Assembly: GCA_020627535.1 (NCBI GenBank)
Contig: JAHDGU010000011.1
Coordinates: 112,901-176,900 of the forward strand
Direction of reading: 5' to 3'
DNA: 64,000 bases
Source: Saprospiraceae bacterium
GTDB lineage: Bacteria; Bacteroidota; Bacteroidia; Chitinophagales; Saprospiraceae
The notes beneath the pieces are model-generated. The model ran no database searches, had not been told where the DNA came from, and saw nothing but the letters and a program-made list of their open reading frames with translations. The stretch's first letter is position 1; each line of letters begins with the position of its first letter. Made by a program: the position numbers and the translations under genes. Below are positions 6,450-14,064 of this stretch, one piece after another.

Positions 6450-9326
6450 ATGAAAAGACAGTACCTCTTCCTTACATTCTGCATTACCCTGACCATCCAG
6501 ACCCAAGCACAGATTGCCAGCTACAATTTTGACACAGATCTATCAGATTCGATCTCTGGAAACGACGCTGTCTTTTTTGGCAGCAGCTCTTTTTTGACCG
6601 ATGATGACGCCCAAGTTCTACAATTTGATGCCGACGAATATGCAATACTGCCAGATGCTGTACACGAATCCATAGATCCCACCCAGACCTTTGGATATTC
6701 TGTGCGTTTCAAGATCACAGACGATCATGTGACCAATCCATACAATGGTGAAACGGGCGTCGGACGGCGCGTCATCATCAGTAATAAACTCAGAGATCTC
6801 AGAGATAAAGGTTTTGATCTGTACTTCGGACCGTACTTTGAGAGTGAGACTTTTAACCTGATTGCTACCTATGGCGCAGGCACCTATGACGATGGTGGCC
6901 TAGACACACATCTTGACATATTACTCAATAATACAGCTGAAGTTGGCGACTGGGTGGATCTCACGGTGAAGTTCTACCTCGATGCTGTCGATCCACACAT
7001 CGAATATATATTCAACAATACAGTCGTCACCGGATACTTCAATCCAGACTTCACCATAGACTCCTTGAAAAAGAGTCTTAATACCCAGGAAATCTATCTT
7101 GGTACTGATCTGGACAATAATGTCTATGAATATCAAGGGCCTTTCGCCCAAATGAATGTGGACCAAGTGGAAATATACAATCCACTTCCTCCTGGAGACT
7201 CTTCAAAAATTCAGAATGTACTAGAGACATTCATCGCTCAGATGAATGGTGATACGACTCTGACTGAGGAGGAAGAAAATATGCTGACGGTGGATTTCAT
7301 ATCCAATTGGGACGATGACACCTATCAAGCCAATGATTCCCTCGTACTAGACTATCTCAGAACCTACGACATGCAAAGAGGGACAGTCTTCGATGTAGAG
7401 GACTTTGACGTCTACGAGCCAAGCTCATTTGAGCCTGAGCAGAATATCCAGTACATTATGGAGCAGTGGATGGCAGACAATTTATACGAAGAAGATAATG
7501 TCCTAAATATGGAAGGAATTTCTTTTCTGGACCACGAAGTCTTTCCTGGACCCGTCAGCGCATCTGCTCCACGGGTTGAAAATTTGGAAATACTTCTTGA
7601 CGGAGATTACAACACAGATCCCGGATTTCACCTCAACGATCAAGCCAGAGTGGTCCGACCGATGGGATACTATGCAGCTGCAGGAGAACTTGTAAAAATC
7701 ACCGTGCCTACATCGATGGTTGGCCAAGGAATCAAAATCAGAGTGGGTGCTCATAATAATAATCTCGCTGAAGTCAATCAGTCATTCAATCGATTTCCTC
7801 GAGTCTCGAAAGACTACGACATCAATAGCACTTCTGTACATGTCATCAATCCTTTTGGCGGAAGCCTATATATCATCCTACCAGATGGTTCCAATCACGG
7901 GCCTGTATCCATCACAATTGACGGAGCGGTCAAAACACCATATTACTGTACCAAAGCCGGATTCGAAACATCGTTATCAGATTTCATTCAAGACGTCGAA
8001 AATAATTACACCGGCTGGGTAGAATTTGAAAGTGCAAAATATATGGGGACATTTCCTCGACCAGAAGACTATGACTTCAGCACCCTGGATTATACCATGG
8101 ACAATTGGGACAAAAGCATGGATGCCTTCAATATTGTGAGCGGAAGGCCACTTGATAGATTCCGAAGCGAATATCTCCTCATGGATCGACAAAACTGGGC
8201 CGGATTCACAATCGCTCCTGCGGCGAATCCCATGTTTTTTCTAGCTGACTATGGAGCTCCAATTCCCATCCCTATGCGCATGGAAAATCCAGATACTTTC
8301 AATGGAGGACATGTCGTGGAAGGGATATTTCACGAGCTAGGACATCTTCACAATATGCCAACACTGAAGGACGAAGTGGAAGCCAATGTGCACATACCCA
8401 AAGCTGCTGCATGGAATATCTTCTTTGGCGATGATCTAGATGAGGCATTCAAGTACTGTGGCTCACAACATTACACAAGAGATCAAGCAGCCATCGACTG
8501 GTTTTTGGTACATCCATTCCGGATGGGTATGCGGATCGGATGGGATCCATACAATATACCGGGAGACCTCATTCAATATCAAGCTCGCGGATATGCAAGA
8601 AATATCGAGATCGTAGCGCTATACGGCTGGGATACACTCGGAAATATCAATGGCCATTATTATCAAGAAGGTCTCGATGATCCTGACTTTGATCCATACA
8701 AAATAGGCGACGATGATTTTATTCATGTTTCCAGCCAAGAGAGTGGAAAAAATCTCGCACCACTATTTGAACTGTGGGGAGTACTTCCCTCAGACTCTTT
8801 GCTAGATATACTAGATAGCTATGAGCATGATCCTCGCATCAAGGATCGGATTCTACACTACAGATCAATCATCCCGAGGAATTTGTCGGAGCTAGAAACA
8901 TTCTCTCAGAGCCTTGTAGCTGTTCATGACATGTACTGGTGGGATACATGGGAAGGTCAACGATATGAAAATATGCTAGACTTCTACGATGAAACAGTAG
9001 CTGACTCTATCATCGCACGCATGGATCACATATTATGCGCTTATTACAACACCAATTGTGAATTGACTGATATCGACGTTCTCTTGGAGTCCTCGGGTAT
9101 CAGCCTATTGCCCAATCCTACGGACGGCCGCTTCGAAATCGTGGGTGTCATGGAAAATTATCTGATTGATATCGTCGATATCTCTGGAGTAACCGTGCGA
9201 TCCATTCACTATACGGGAAATTCACATTTTATTGACCTCACGGAGCTCCCTGCTGGCATGCTCTTTATACAAATAAGAAATGAAGATGACGCGCAGATAT
9301 ATCTTGAAAAGATTTTGAAATATTGA
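6450..9326 (+). CDS. M60-like metallopeptidase exported by type IX secretion
   Basis: The 958-residue protein begins with a signal peptide (cleavage near TQA-QI). Residues about 25-235 look like a LamG/concanavalin-type jelly roll (YNFDTDLSDSISGNDA opening). The M60/enhancin-like domain follows, with the zinc motif H628-E-L-G-H632 and a nearby glutamate at E642 or E644, within GGHVVEGIFHELGHLHNMPT. Residues about 880-958 are a T9SS type A sorting domain (LLPNPTDGRFEI ... DLTELPAGMLFIQI). Known M60-like enzymes cleave glycosylated proteins such as mucins, so the expected target is an extracellular glycoprotein. An ordinary Bacteroidota-type gene; nothing unusual in its composition. Confidence 0.85.
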   Translation: MKRQYLFLTFCITLTIQTQAQIASYNFDTDLSDSISGNDAVFFGSSSFLTDDDAQVLQFDADEYAILPDAVHESIDPTQTFGYSVRFKITDDHVTNPYNGETGVGRRVIISNKLRDLRDKGFDLYFGPYFESETFNLIATYGAGTYDDGGLDTHLDILLNNTAEVGDWVDLTVKFYLDAVDPHIEYIFNNTVVTGYFNPDFTIDSLKKSLNTQEIYLGTDLDNNVYEYQGPFAQMNVDQVEIYNPLPPGDSSKIQNVLETFIAQMNGDTTLTEEEENMLTVDFISNWDDDTYQANDSLVLDYLRTYDMQRGTVFDVEDFDVYEPSSFEPEQNIQYIMEQWMADNLYEEDNVLNMEGISFLDHEVFPGPVSASAPRVENLEILLDGDYNTDPGFHLNDQARVVRPMGYYAAAGELVKITVPTSMVGQGIKIRVGAHNNNLAEVNQSFNRFPRVSKDYDINSTSVHVINPFGGSLYIILPDGSNHGPVSITIDGAVKTPYYCTKAGFETSLSDFIQDVENNYTGWVEFESAKYMGTFPRPEDYDFSTLDYTMDNWDKSMDAFNIVSGRPLDRFRSEYLLMDRQNWAGFTIAPAANPMFFLADYGAPIPIPMRMENPDTFNGGHVVEGIFHELGHLHNMPTLKDEVEANVHIPKAAAWNIFFGDDLDEAFKYCGSQHYTRDQAAIDWFLVHPFRMGMRIGWDPYNIPGDLIQYQARGYARNIEIVALYGWDTLGNINGHYYQEGLDDPDFDPYKIGDDDFIHVSSQESGKNLAPLFELWGVLPSDSLLDILDSYEHDPRIKDRILHYRSIIPRNLSELETFSQSLVAVHDMYWWDTWEGQRYENMLDFYDETVADSIIARMDHILCAYYNTNCELTDIDVLLESSGISLLPNPTDGRFEIVGVMENYLIDIVDISGVTVRSIHYTGNSHFIDLTELPAGMLFIQIRNEDDAQIYLEKILKY

Positions 9327-9356
9327 CTACTCTGAGGCCCTCTTACCGAGACGGGT

Positions 9357-9507
9357 TTGGGGAGTTCAGTAAATCAAGAACTCTCCCCGACCCTCTCTTA
9401 AAAGAGAGGGAGTAATTATCATTTCTTATATATTCTTTCTAGCTACAAAGTACTCAATATATTAAAACCTGTAAGCCCCTCTTTCCAAGAGGGGTCTGGG
9501 GAGTTCC
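9357..9507. repeat. Palindromic repeat cluster between convergent genes
   Basis: The 192-bp spacer between the M60 gene and a leftward gene contains CCCTCTCTTAAAAGAGAGGG (9391-9410, a 9-bp stem) and CCCCTCTTTCCAAGAGGGG (9476-9494, an 8-bp stem). Both are flanked by GGGGAGTTC / GAACTCTCCCC words in alternating orientation (about 9358, 9379 and 9499). It resembles short palindromic intergenic repeats frequent in Bacteroidota genomes and probably also serves as a bidirectional terminator. Confidence 0.6.
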
Positions 9508-9518
9508 GTTTCATCTCC

Positions 9519-10343
9519 CTACAGAGCCACAATACTCACCTGCGCGGTCACAAACTGACTTCCATCATAGGTCAAGATGACTTGCACATCATAGGGTGTG
9601 GTAGAAGACCCGATATATGTGCCTACATCTAGTGTCGTACCAGAGCTTGTCAGATCCACCGTTTCTGAACTGGTAAAACCATGCGGCGACGCAAAATCTA
9701 CGCTCACTTCTACAGTATCTGTACCACCACCGACGAAACCTCCAACATTGACTTCTACAATGGGAGTCGGATCTAAAATGGCAAAGGGTATATCTGTGAC
9801 ACAGTTGTCATCCTCCGTAAAATTGAATCTCAGAAGGTCATTTGGCGCTTGTGCAAAACCAGTGCCCGAGGTCACTGCAGGACAATCAGAACCGAAGTTG
9901 AGCGGTGCGCCGTAGACCACGATCGAGAAGTCTCGATCTATGGGACTGGGATCACCACTAAAAACGTCTTGAACGTAGGTAATGGTTATTGTCTGCGAAG
10001 AAACGTCGTATTTGTAGTAGACTGTATTTGCTCGACCTATCACTCCGTCGATCTGAGGGGTAGTCTGGACCACGGGTGGATCGACAAAACCATTGTCTAG
10101 CTGAATTTCATAAACGCCAGTACTGATTTTCGTGACAGACTGTAGACCATAGTCACCACGTATACTATCTCCCTCGATAAAGCCATGCGCAATAGGTGTA
10201 GAATTACCATAAACCGATTTTGCTTTGGGTGAATTTGTGGTCGTTTCCAACTCGATCGCACCATGCTGGGAGTAGGCTGCCGAGGTGAGGAACAAAAATG
10301 CCATGAGGCTAAAAAACTTTGGTTTCTTGGATTGGAATCTCAT
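9519..10343 (-). CDS. Secreted protein of unknown function, Ig/beta-rich
   Basis: The 274-residue product has a signal peptide (cleavage near YSQ) and otherwise only beta-rich, Thr/Ser/Val/Gly-rich sequence. No catalytic motif is visible. Three cysteines-containing segments (DCPAVTSG, DDNCVTD) suggest one disulphide. It lies 111 bp downstream of the YadA-head/chaperone protein on the same strand, so both may be co-transcribed and displayed together. No T9SS sorting tail is evident. I do not recognise a family. Confidence 0.6.
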   Translation of the reverse strand: MRFQSKKPKFFSLMAFLFLTSAAYSQHGAIELETTTNSPKAKSVYGNSTPIAHGFIEGDSIRGDYGLQSVTKISTGVYEIQLDNGFVDPPVVQTTPQIDGVIGRANTVYYKYDVSSQTITITYVQDVFSGDPSPIDRDFSIVVYGAPLNFGSDCPAVTSGTGFAQAPNDLLRFNFTEDDNCVTDIPFAILDPTPIVEVNVGGFVGGGTDTVEVSVDFASPHGFTSSETVDLTSSGTTLDVGTYIGSSTTPYDVQVILTYDGSQFVTAQVSIVAL

Positions 10344-10454
10344 GTTTCTTTTTTTTATTATCTAGGAATATTATCTGCGATTTAACGCCTAGCTTGATTG
10401 TGCACCTGACACTGTCCTGATGACCTGAGGTTTGTATACTGATCCGCCTCGCAG

Positions 10455-12074
10455 CTATTTTTCAGCCATCTCTTGCAAGAGCTTCTCGATTTTTTCTAGT
10501 CTCTGTACGACAGCATCGTTTTCTTGCTTCAATTGACGATTTTCCTCGCTCAATTTTTCGATCAAGGCCTGCTGCTCCTTCACCACTTCTGTCAGCAGCA
10601 CTGTCACACCATGGTACTTCACATACTGCTGACCATTATCCTTGGTGTCTACGAGCTCTGGTAGGATTTTCTGAAGAGACTTGGGATCGATGTGCAGCTG
10701 CTTGGCGCTCTTATTGACCACTTCGCCGTCCTTGACTTCTTGAGGGCGGATATAACTGAGGGATCTGAGGGACTTGACTTTTCGTATGGCATCCGTAAGC
10801 TGCTGTGGACTGAATTGAGGATTTTCCTCTACGAGGGAACTGGGATTGCCGGACCCATCGATGTACCACCTCTCACTCGTACCGCCCGCCATGCCATCCT
10901 CATCGTGGACTGCAAGGATACGATCGCCATCGCCCGGCGACCAAATGTGTATTTGGTCACCATCACCATAGATGCCACCGCTCTCAGTATCGAAGGCGCT
11001 TGCACGATGCTCTAGTACAAAGCCCGCTGCTTGGGAAGGACTAGCTCTATCGTTGAAATCAAAATCACCGTCTCCACCATATTTCGGGCCATCTCTATGG
11101 GCAAGAAGAATGGCAGTTTCATTTTGATCTTGTTTGTGAAAATGTGCTTCCCCGTTTTTCATAATGGTGAAGGCATTGTTTCGATCTGTATTGGAGCTGC
11201 CATTTCCCGCCGCGAAGAGGATGTCGTCAGAGTTCCAGCTGTTGAAAGTATTCGTAGTCAAGGTATCGTTGTATCGACCCACAGCCATCTCAGAGTATGA
11301 TTTCACACGTAAGCGATTGCCCCCTCCTGCGAAACCAAGGTTGCCTTCGACAACATTTAGCCTTCCAAAAGCGGCGGAAGCAAAGCCCCTCACGATATTG
11401 TCTTCTCCCGTAACGAGACATCTTTCCCCAGTTACGATGTTCCCCAATCCTGATACCAATGACAAATTCCCACTTACATTATTAGCTTGACCAAATACTG
11501 CACATGATGGAGCAGAAACCGTATTGAACTGTCCTGCACCGATTGATCCTTGGCCACTTACGTTGTTATCTGCTCCGAAAACTGCACAGAAAGAACCAGC
11601 TCCCTTATTGTCCACCCCAGAGATTAATGAATATGTTCCTACTGTATCCCATTGACCACCAATCGCTCTGCCAGCCAAAAGTGCTCCAGGAGTATTACGC
11701 CACTCCATCCGCGTGAAACTATCATCTTCATCTCCCATATACAGGTCGCCACCGAAGAACATCGAGGGCACTCCTGCACCGCTAGGTCGATTCCGCACAT
11801 AAAAATCAACTTTTTGGTTCTCATCCATCACATGGATCGGATAGACCACAAGGCCGTCATTGTTATAGCCCTCTATTTTGAGCTTATAGGTACCCTCGGC
11901 GGAGCCATTATTGGCTCCCACTTTATGCGTTCCAGAGAGCAAGACTTGAATGGAGTCACCGGGGACGCCACTATTCCATTCTCCAAAGAAGGTGGAGTTA
12001 TCTATACTGTTGTAGATCTGTCCGTGAAGGCATGCGGATGAGATGACAAGTGAGAAAAAAAGAAATTTCTTCAT
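10455..12074 (-). CDS. Secreted protein with YadA-head-like repeats and C-terminal S74-chaperone-like module
   Basis: The 539-residue protein starts with a signal peptide (cleavage near LHG-Q). Residues about 145-275 contain repeated units of about 14 residues such as GSFCAVFGADNNVSGQGSIG and SAAFGRLNVVEGN, the hallmark of YadA/trimeric adhesin head repeats. Residues about 425-539 resemble the intramolecular chaperone of endosialidase (peptidase S74) found at the end of tail fibres: a segment VKSLRSLSYIRPQ, then VKYHGVTVLLTEVVKEQQALI, ending in a coiled coil. Such proteins form trimers. The function is probably a surface or matrix fibre; the prophage fibre at 52703-55789 has similar head repeats. 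Confidence 0.7.
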   Translation of the reverse strand: MKKFLFFSLVISSACLHGQIYNSIDNSTFFGEWNSGVPGDSIQVLLSGTHKVGANNGSAEGTYKLKIEGYNNDGLVVYPIHVMDENQKVDFYVRNRPSGAGVPSMFFGGDLYMGDEDDSFTRMEWRNTPGALLAGRAIGGQWDTVGTYSLISGVDNKGAGSFCAVFGADNNVSGQGSIGAGQFNTVSAPSCAVFGQANNVSGNLSLVSGLGNIVTGERCLVTGEDNIVRGFASAAFGRLNVVEGNLGFAGGGNRLRVKSYSEMAVGRYNDTLTTNTFNSWNSDDILFAAGNGSSNTDRNNAFTIMKNGEAHFHKQDQNETAILLAHRDGPKYGGDGDFDFNDRASPSQAAGFVLEHRASAFDTESGGIYGDGDQIHIWSPGDGDRILAVHDEDGMAGGTSERWYIDGSGNPSSLVEENPQFSPQQLTDAIRKVKSLRSLSYIRPQEVKDGEVVNKSAKQLHIDPKSLQKILPELVDTKDNGQQYVKYHGVTVLLTEVVKEQQALIEKLSEENRQLKQENDAVVQRLEKIEKLLQEMAEK

Positions 12075-12173
12075 GATGTGAATTTTGCGATGGTGTCTTT
12101 CTTAGGGCTAGGTTGAGAGAAGATGAGATTGGTTTTTCACTTAGGACAAAAGTATCTGGAGCATTTTGCTGAT

Positions 12174-12193
12174 TTTGTCCCCATTGAGGGTGA
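12174..12193. promoter_or_regulatory. 20-bp motif shared with the sensor-kinase promoter
   Basis: TTTGTCCCCATTGAGGGTGA occurs here, about 100 bp upstream of the leftward YadA-head gene, and again without mismatch at 14034-14053 between the response regulator and sensor kinase genes. The core CCCcATTGaGGG is weakly palindromic. A binding site for the neighbouring NarL-type regulator is an inference. Confidence 0.5.
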
Positions 12194-12280
12194 ATTGGTG
12201 GATGTGGATTGCTCGGGCATTCTTCGACACGGAGCACATCTCTCACAATTCACATGGTGACGAGACACAAATCAACAAAA

Positions 12281-12299
12281 GCGACTAATATCTAGTCGC
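12281..12299. promoter_or_regulatory. Candidate HicB operator (inverted repeat)
   Basis: GCGACTA-ATATC-TAGTCGC has two perfect 7-base arms separated by 5 bases, 33 bp upstream of the hicA start. A TATCTTTA word at 12320-12327 resembles the Bacteroidota -7 element. HicB antitoxins autoregulate by binding such palindromes in their own promoter, so an operator role is likely but unproven. Confidence 0.5.
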
Positions 12300-12331
12300 A
12301 TAAGTGCCGGTCACTCTCTATCTTTACGACT

Positions 12332-12774
12332 ATGAGTAAGTTGCAGAAGACCATAGATAGACTCTTGAATCTTCAGCAGTCATTCTCATTTGACGAACTG
12401 GAATATTTACTCAAGAAACTTGGATATGTGCCAAAGGGCATCTCTTTTTGCCTCTGAATGAGGCTGACAGCGATGATTTAGGTTTGGAGACAAGGCGTGA
12501 CGACGGAGCTTAGCCATAGCTAAGTGAATGAGGACCAACGAAGTATACAAGCCTAAACCACACTGAATATTGACAAAGTCAATATGATCAGACCATGAAT
12601 GGGGTTAATAGAGATGCCCTAAAGTTGGGCAAGACCTCTGGCTCTCGAAGAGCGTATGTGCATGAGAAAAACCTGCACATCATCAGACTTCACAAGCCAC
12701 ATCCAGGCAATGAACTAAATAGATATGCCAGAGTGTATATTATCGAAGAATTGAAAAATCAGGGTTTCATATGA
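12332..12774 (+). pseudogene. hicA: HicA mRNA-interferase toxin, split by a MITE
   Basis: The N-terminal part (ATG 12332, starting MSKLQKTIDRLLN) runs to residue 35 and then hits a TGA eight codons later inside an inserted element at 12435-12620. The frame resumes after the element with LGKTSGSRRAYV and IIRLHKPHPGNEL, the HicA signature, where the active-site His lies. Deleting the element plus a 2-bp duplication (12435-12622) restores an uninterrupted 84-codon gene (GYVPK-LGKTSGSR). The restored stop TGA overlaps the hicB ATG (ATGA), the usual coupled hicAB order. As it stands no full-length toxin can be made. Confidence 0.85.
12435..12620. mobile_element. 186-bp MITE inserted in hicA
   Basis: Perfect 11-bp terminal inverted repeats: AGGGCATCTCT at 12435-12445 and AGAGATGCCCT at 12610-12620. 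The flanks show AA on both sides, a possible 2-bp target duplication (or 3 bp if the element starts one base inside). No ORF is present. Internal hairpins include ATATTGACAAAGTCAATAT (12567-12585) and TTAGCCATAGCTAA (near 12509). The right end, read inward, TTAGGGCATCTCTATTAACC, has the look of insertion-sequence termini in Bacteroidota, so the element is probably mobilised in trans; the parent IS is not in this window. Confidence 0.85.
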
Positions 12775-13115
12775 CAGACAAGTTGAGATACAAAGACTTC
12801 ATAGCGACTGTTCGATATTCGAGCAGTGACGAAGTGTTTTTTGGCAAGATAGAAGGGATCAATGATCTTGTCACTTTTGAAGGTGATTCCGTCAGTAAGC
12901 TACAGCGAGCCTTCAAGGAAGCTGTTGAGGATTATTTGGCACTTTGCAAGGACCTTGGTAAAGAAGTATTTAAATCATTCAAAGGCTCTTTTAATGTGAG
13001 ACTAAATCCTGAATTGCACTCCAAGCTATTTGAGAATGCAACCCTCGAGGGGAAGACGCTGAATCAATATGTCAAAGAGGCAATTACAGAGAAACTGGTG
13101 AGGACTGCGAAATAG
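12771..13115 (+). CDS. hicB: HicB family antitoxin
   Basis: The 114-residue protein has the HicB layout: an N-terminal partial RNase H-like fold with FFGKIEGINDLVTFEGDSV and LQRAFKEAVEDYLALCKDLG, and a C-terminal ribbon-helix-helix domain (SFKGSFNVRLNPELHSKL ... TLNQYVKEAI). It neutralises HicA and represses the operon. It is intact although the toxin gene upstream is split, so it may survive as an orphan repressor or anti-addiction gene. Its ATG overlaps the remnant toxin stop by four bases. Confidence 0.9.
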   Translation: MTDKLRYKDFIATVRYSSSDEVFFGKIEGINDLVTFEGDSVSKLQRAFKEAVEDYLALCKDLGKEVFKSFKGSFNVRLNPELHSKLFENATLEGKTLNQYVKEAITEKLVRTAK

Positions 13116-13179
13116 TCATCTCAACTCAAATGCAGTCGATCTATCCGAGCAGAACAAACGATCGAAAGCCATCTGAAAT

Positions 13180-13272
13180 GCGGTAGCGATGTGACGTAGG
13201 ATCGGCGCAGCCGATAGTCCGCCGCAGAAGGACCGAGCGAATAGCGAGCTACAAAACGTAGCGCCCGACCGC
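13180..13272. repeat. GC-rich structured repeat between convergent genes
   Basis: The 169-bp spacer between hicB and the response regulator gene contains a compact GC-rich segment, unlike the flanking AT-rich DNA. It holds ATCGGC-GCA-GCCGAT (13201-13215), and the ends GCGGT (13180-13184) and ACCGC (13268-13272) are complementary. It looks like a REP-type or MITE-like intergenic repeat that may act as terminator for both convergent genes. Confidence 0.5.
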
Positions 13273-13284
13273 CCGAATAAAAAA

Positions 13285-13947
13285 CTACTTCACCTGCCCA
13301 CGTAAATATTTCACGATGGCCTCGGATCGATTGTTGACCTGGAGAGTCCTGTAAATCCTCTTGACATGGGTGCGCACCGTCTCAAAGGAGATAAACAGCT
13401 CTGCAGCGATGGCCTTGTAGCTCTTACCTTCTGATAGTGCCTGCAGGATCTCTTTCTGTCGAGGCGTGAGTGTCTCAGCCTTGCTCACTTGACCGCCCAT
13501 GATGTACTGTACGATTTCTCTGGCGACACCAGGAGACATGTAGGAACCGCCTTTGGCCACGACACGGATGGACTCTACGATCTCGGGAAGGCTGCTCGTC
13601 TTGGAAAGATAGGAGCACGCACCTGCACAGATCGCCTTGAGCACCACGTCTTCTTCTTCGTAGCTTGTAAGCATCACGATTTCTAGCTCAGGTAGCAGTT
13701 CCTTGATCTTGGGGATGCCATCTATGCCTGAGACGCCTGGAAGGCCTACGTCGAGCAGCATGATATCGCCTGTAAGCGCTGGATCCATCGCACTGGTTCG
13801 CAGGAATGCCTCCACAGATCCATATCCACCTACCATCTCAAACTCCTCGTGAAGATCAATGTAAGTTGATACACTGGATAGGACATTGGGCTCATCTTCT
13901 ATCATTAGTATTTTGATAGCTGTCTGATTTTCGTTTGTGTCGCTCAT
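13285..13947 (-). CDS. NarL/LuxR-type response regulator
   Basis: The product (220 residues from ATG 13947; the frame extends to 13995) has a receiver domain with MIEDEP acidic pocket, LLDVGLPGVSG containing the phosphoacceptor Asp, MLTS and the conserved Lys in YLSKTSS, followed by a LuxR-type helix-turn-helix: LTPRQKEILQALSEGKSYKA and VRTHVKRIYRTL. It is divergent from a sensor kinase gene 117 bp away, so the two form a two-component pair. The 20-bp motif at 14034-14053 in the shared promoter is a candidate binding site. Confidence 0.92.
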   Translation of the reverse strand: MSDTNENQTAIKILMIEDEPNVLSSVSTYIDLHEEFEMVGGYGSVEAFLRTSAMDPALTGDIMLLDVGLPGVSGIDGIPKIKELLPELEIVMLTSYEEEDVVLKAICAGACSYLSKTSSLPEIVESIRVVAKGGSYMSPGVAREIVQYIMGGQVSKAETLTPRQKEILQALSEGKSYKAIAAELFISFETVRTHVKRIYRTLQVNNRSEAIVKYLRGQVK

Positions 13948-14033
13948 GTGGGTGCCGGTTGTGGTCGCGTGATCTCCTACTGTAAACATCTGCATTGCGT
14001 ATGAAACAAAGCTATCAGAGTGCTAGCGATAGA

Positions 14034-14053
14034 TTTGTCCCCATTGAGGGTGA
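14034..14053. promoter_or_regulatory. 20-bp motif in the regulator/kinase intergenic region
   Basis: TTTGTCCCCATTGAGGGTGA, identical to the copy at 12174-12193. It lies 12 bp before the kinase start and 87 bp before the regulator start, well placed to control both divergent genes. Confidence 0.5.
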
Positions 14054-14064
14054 TTTGATGCGCA

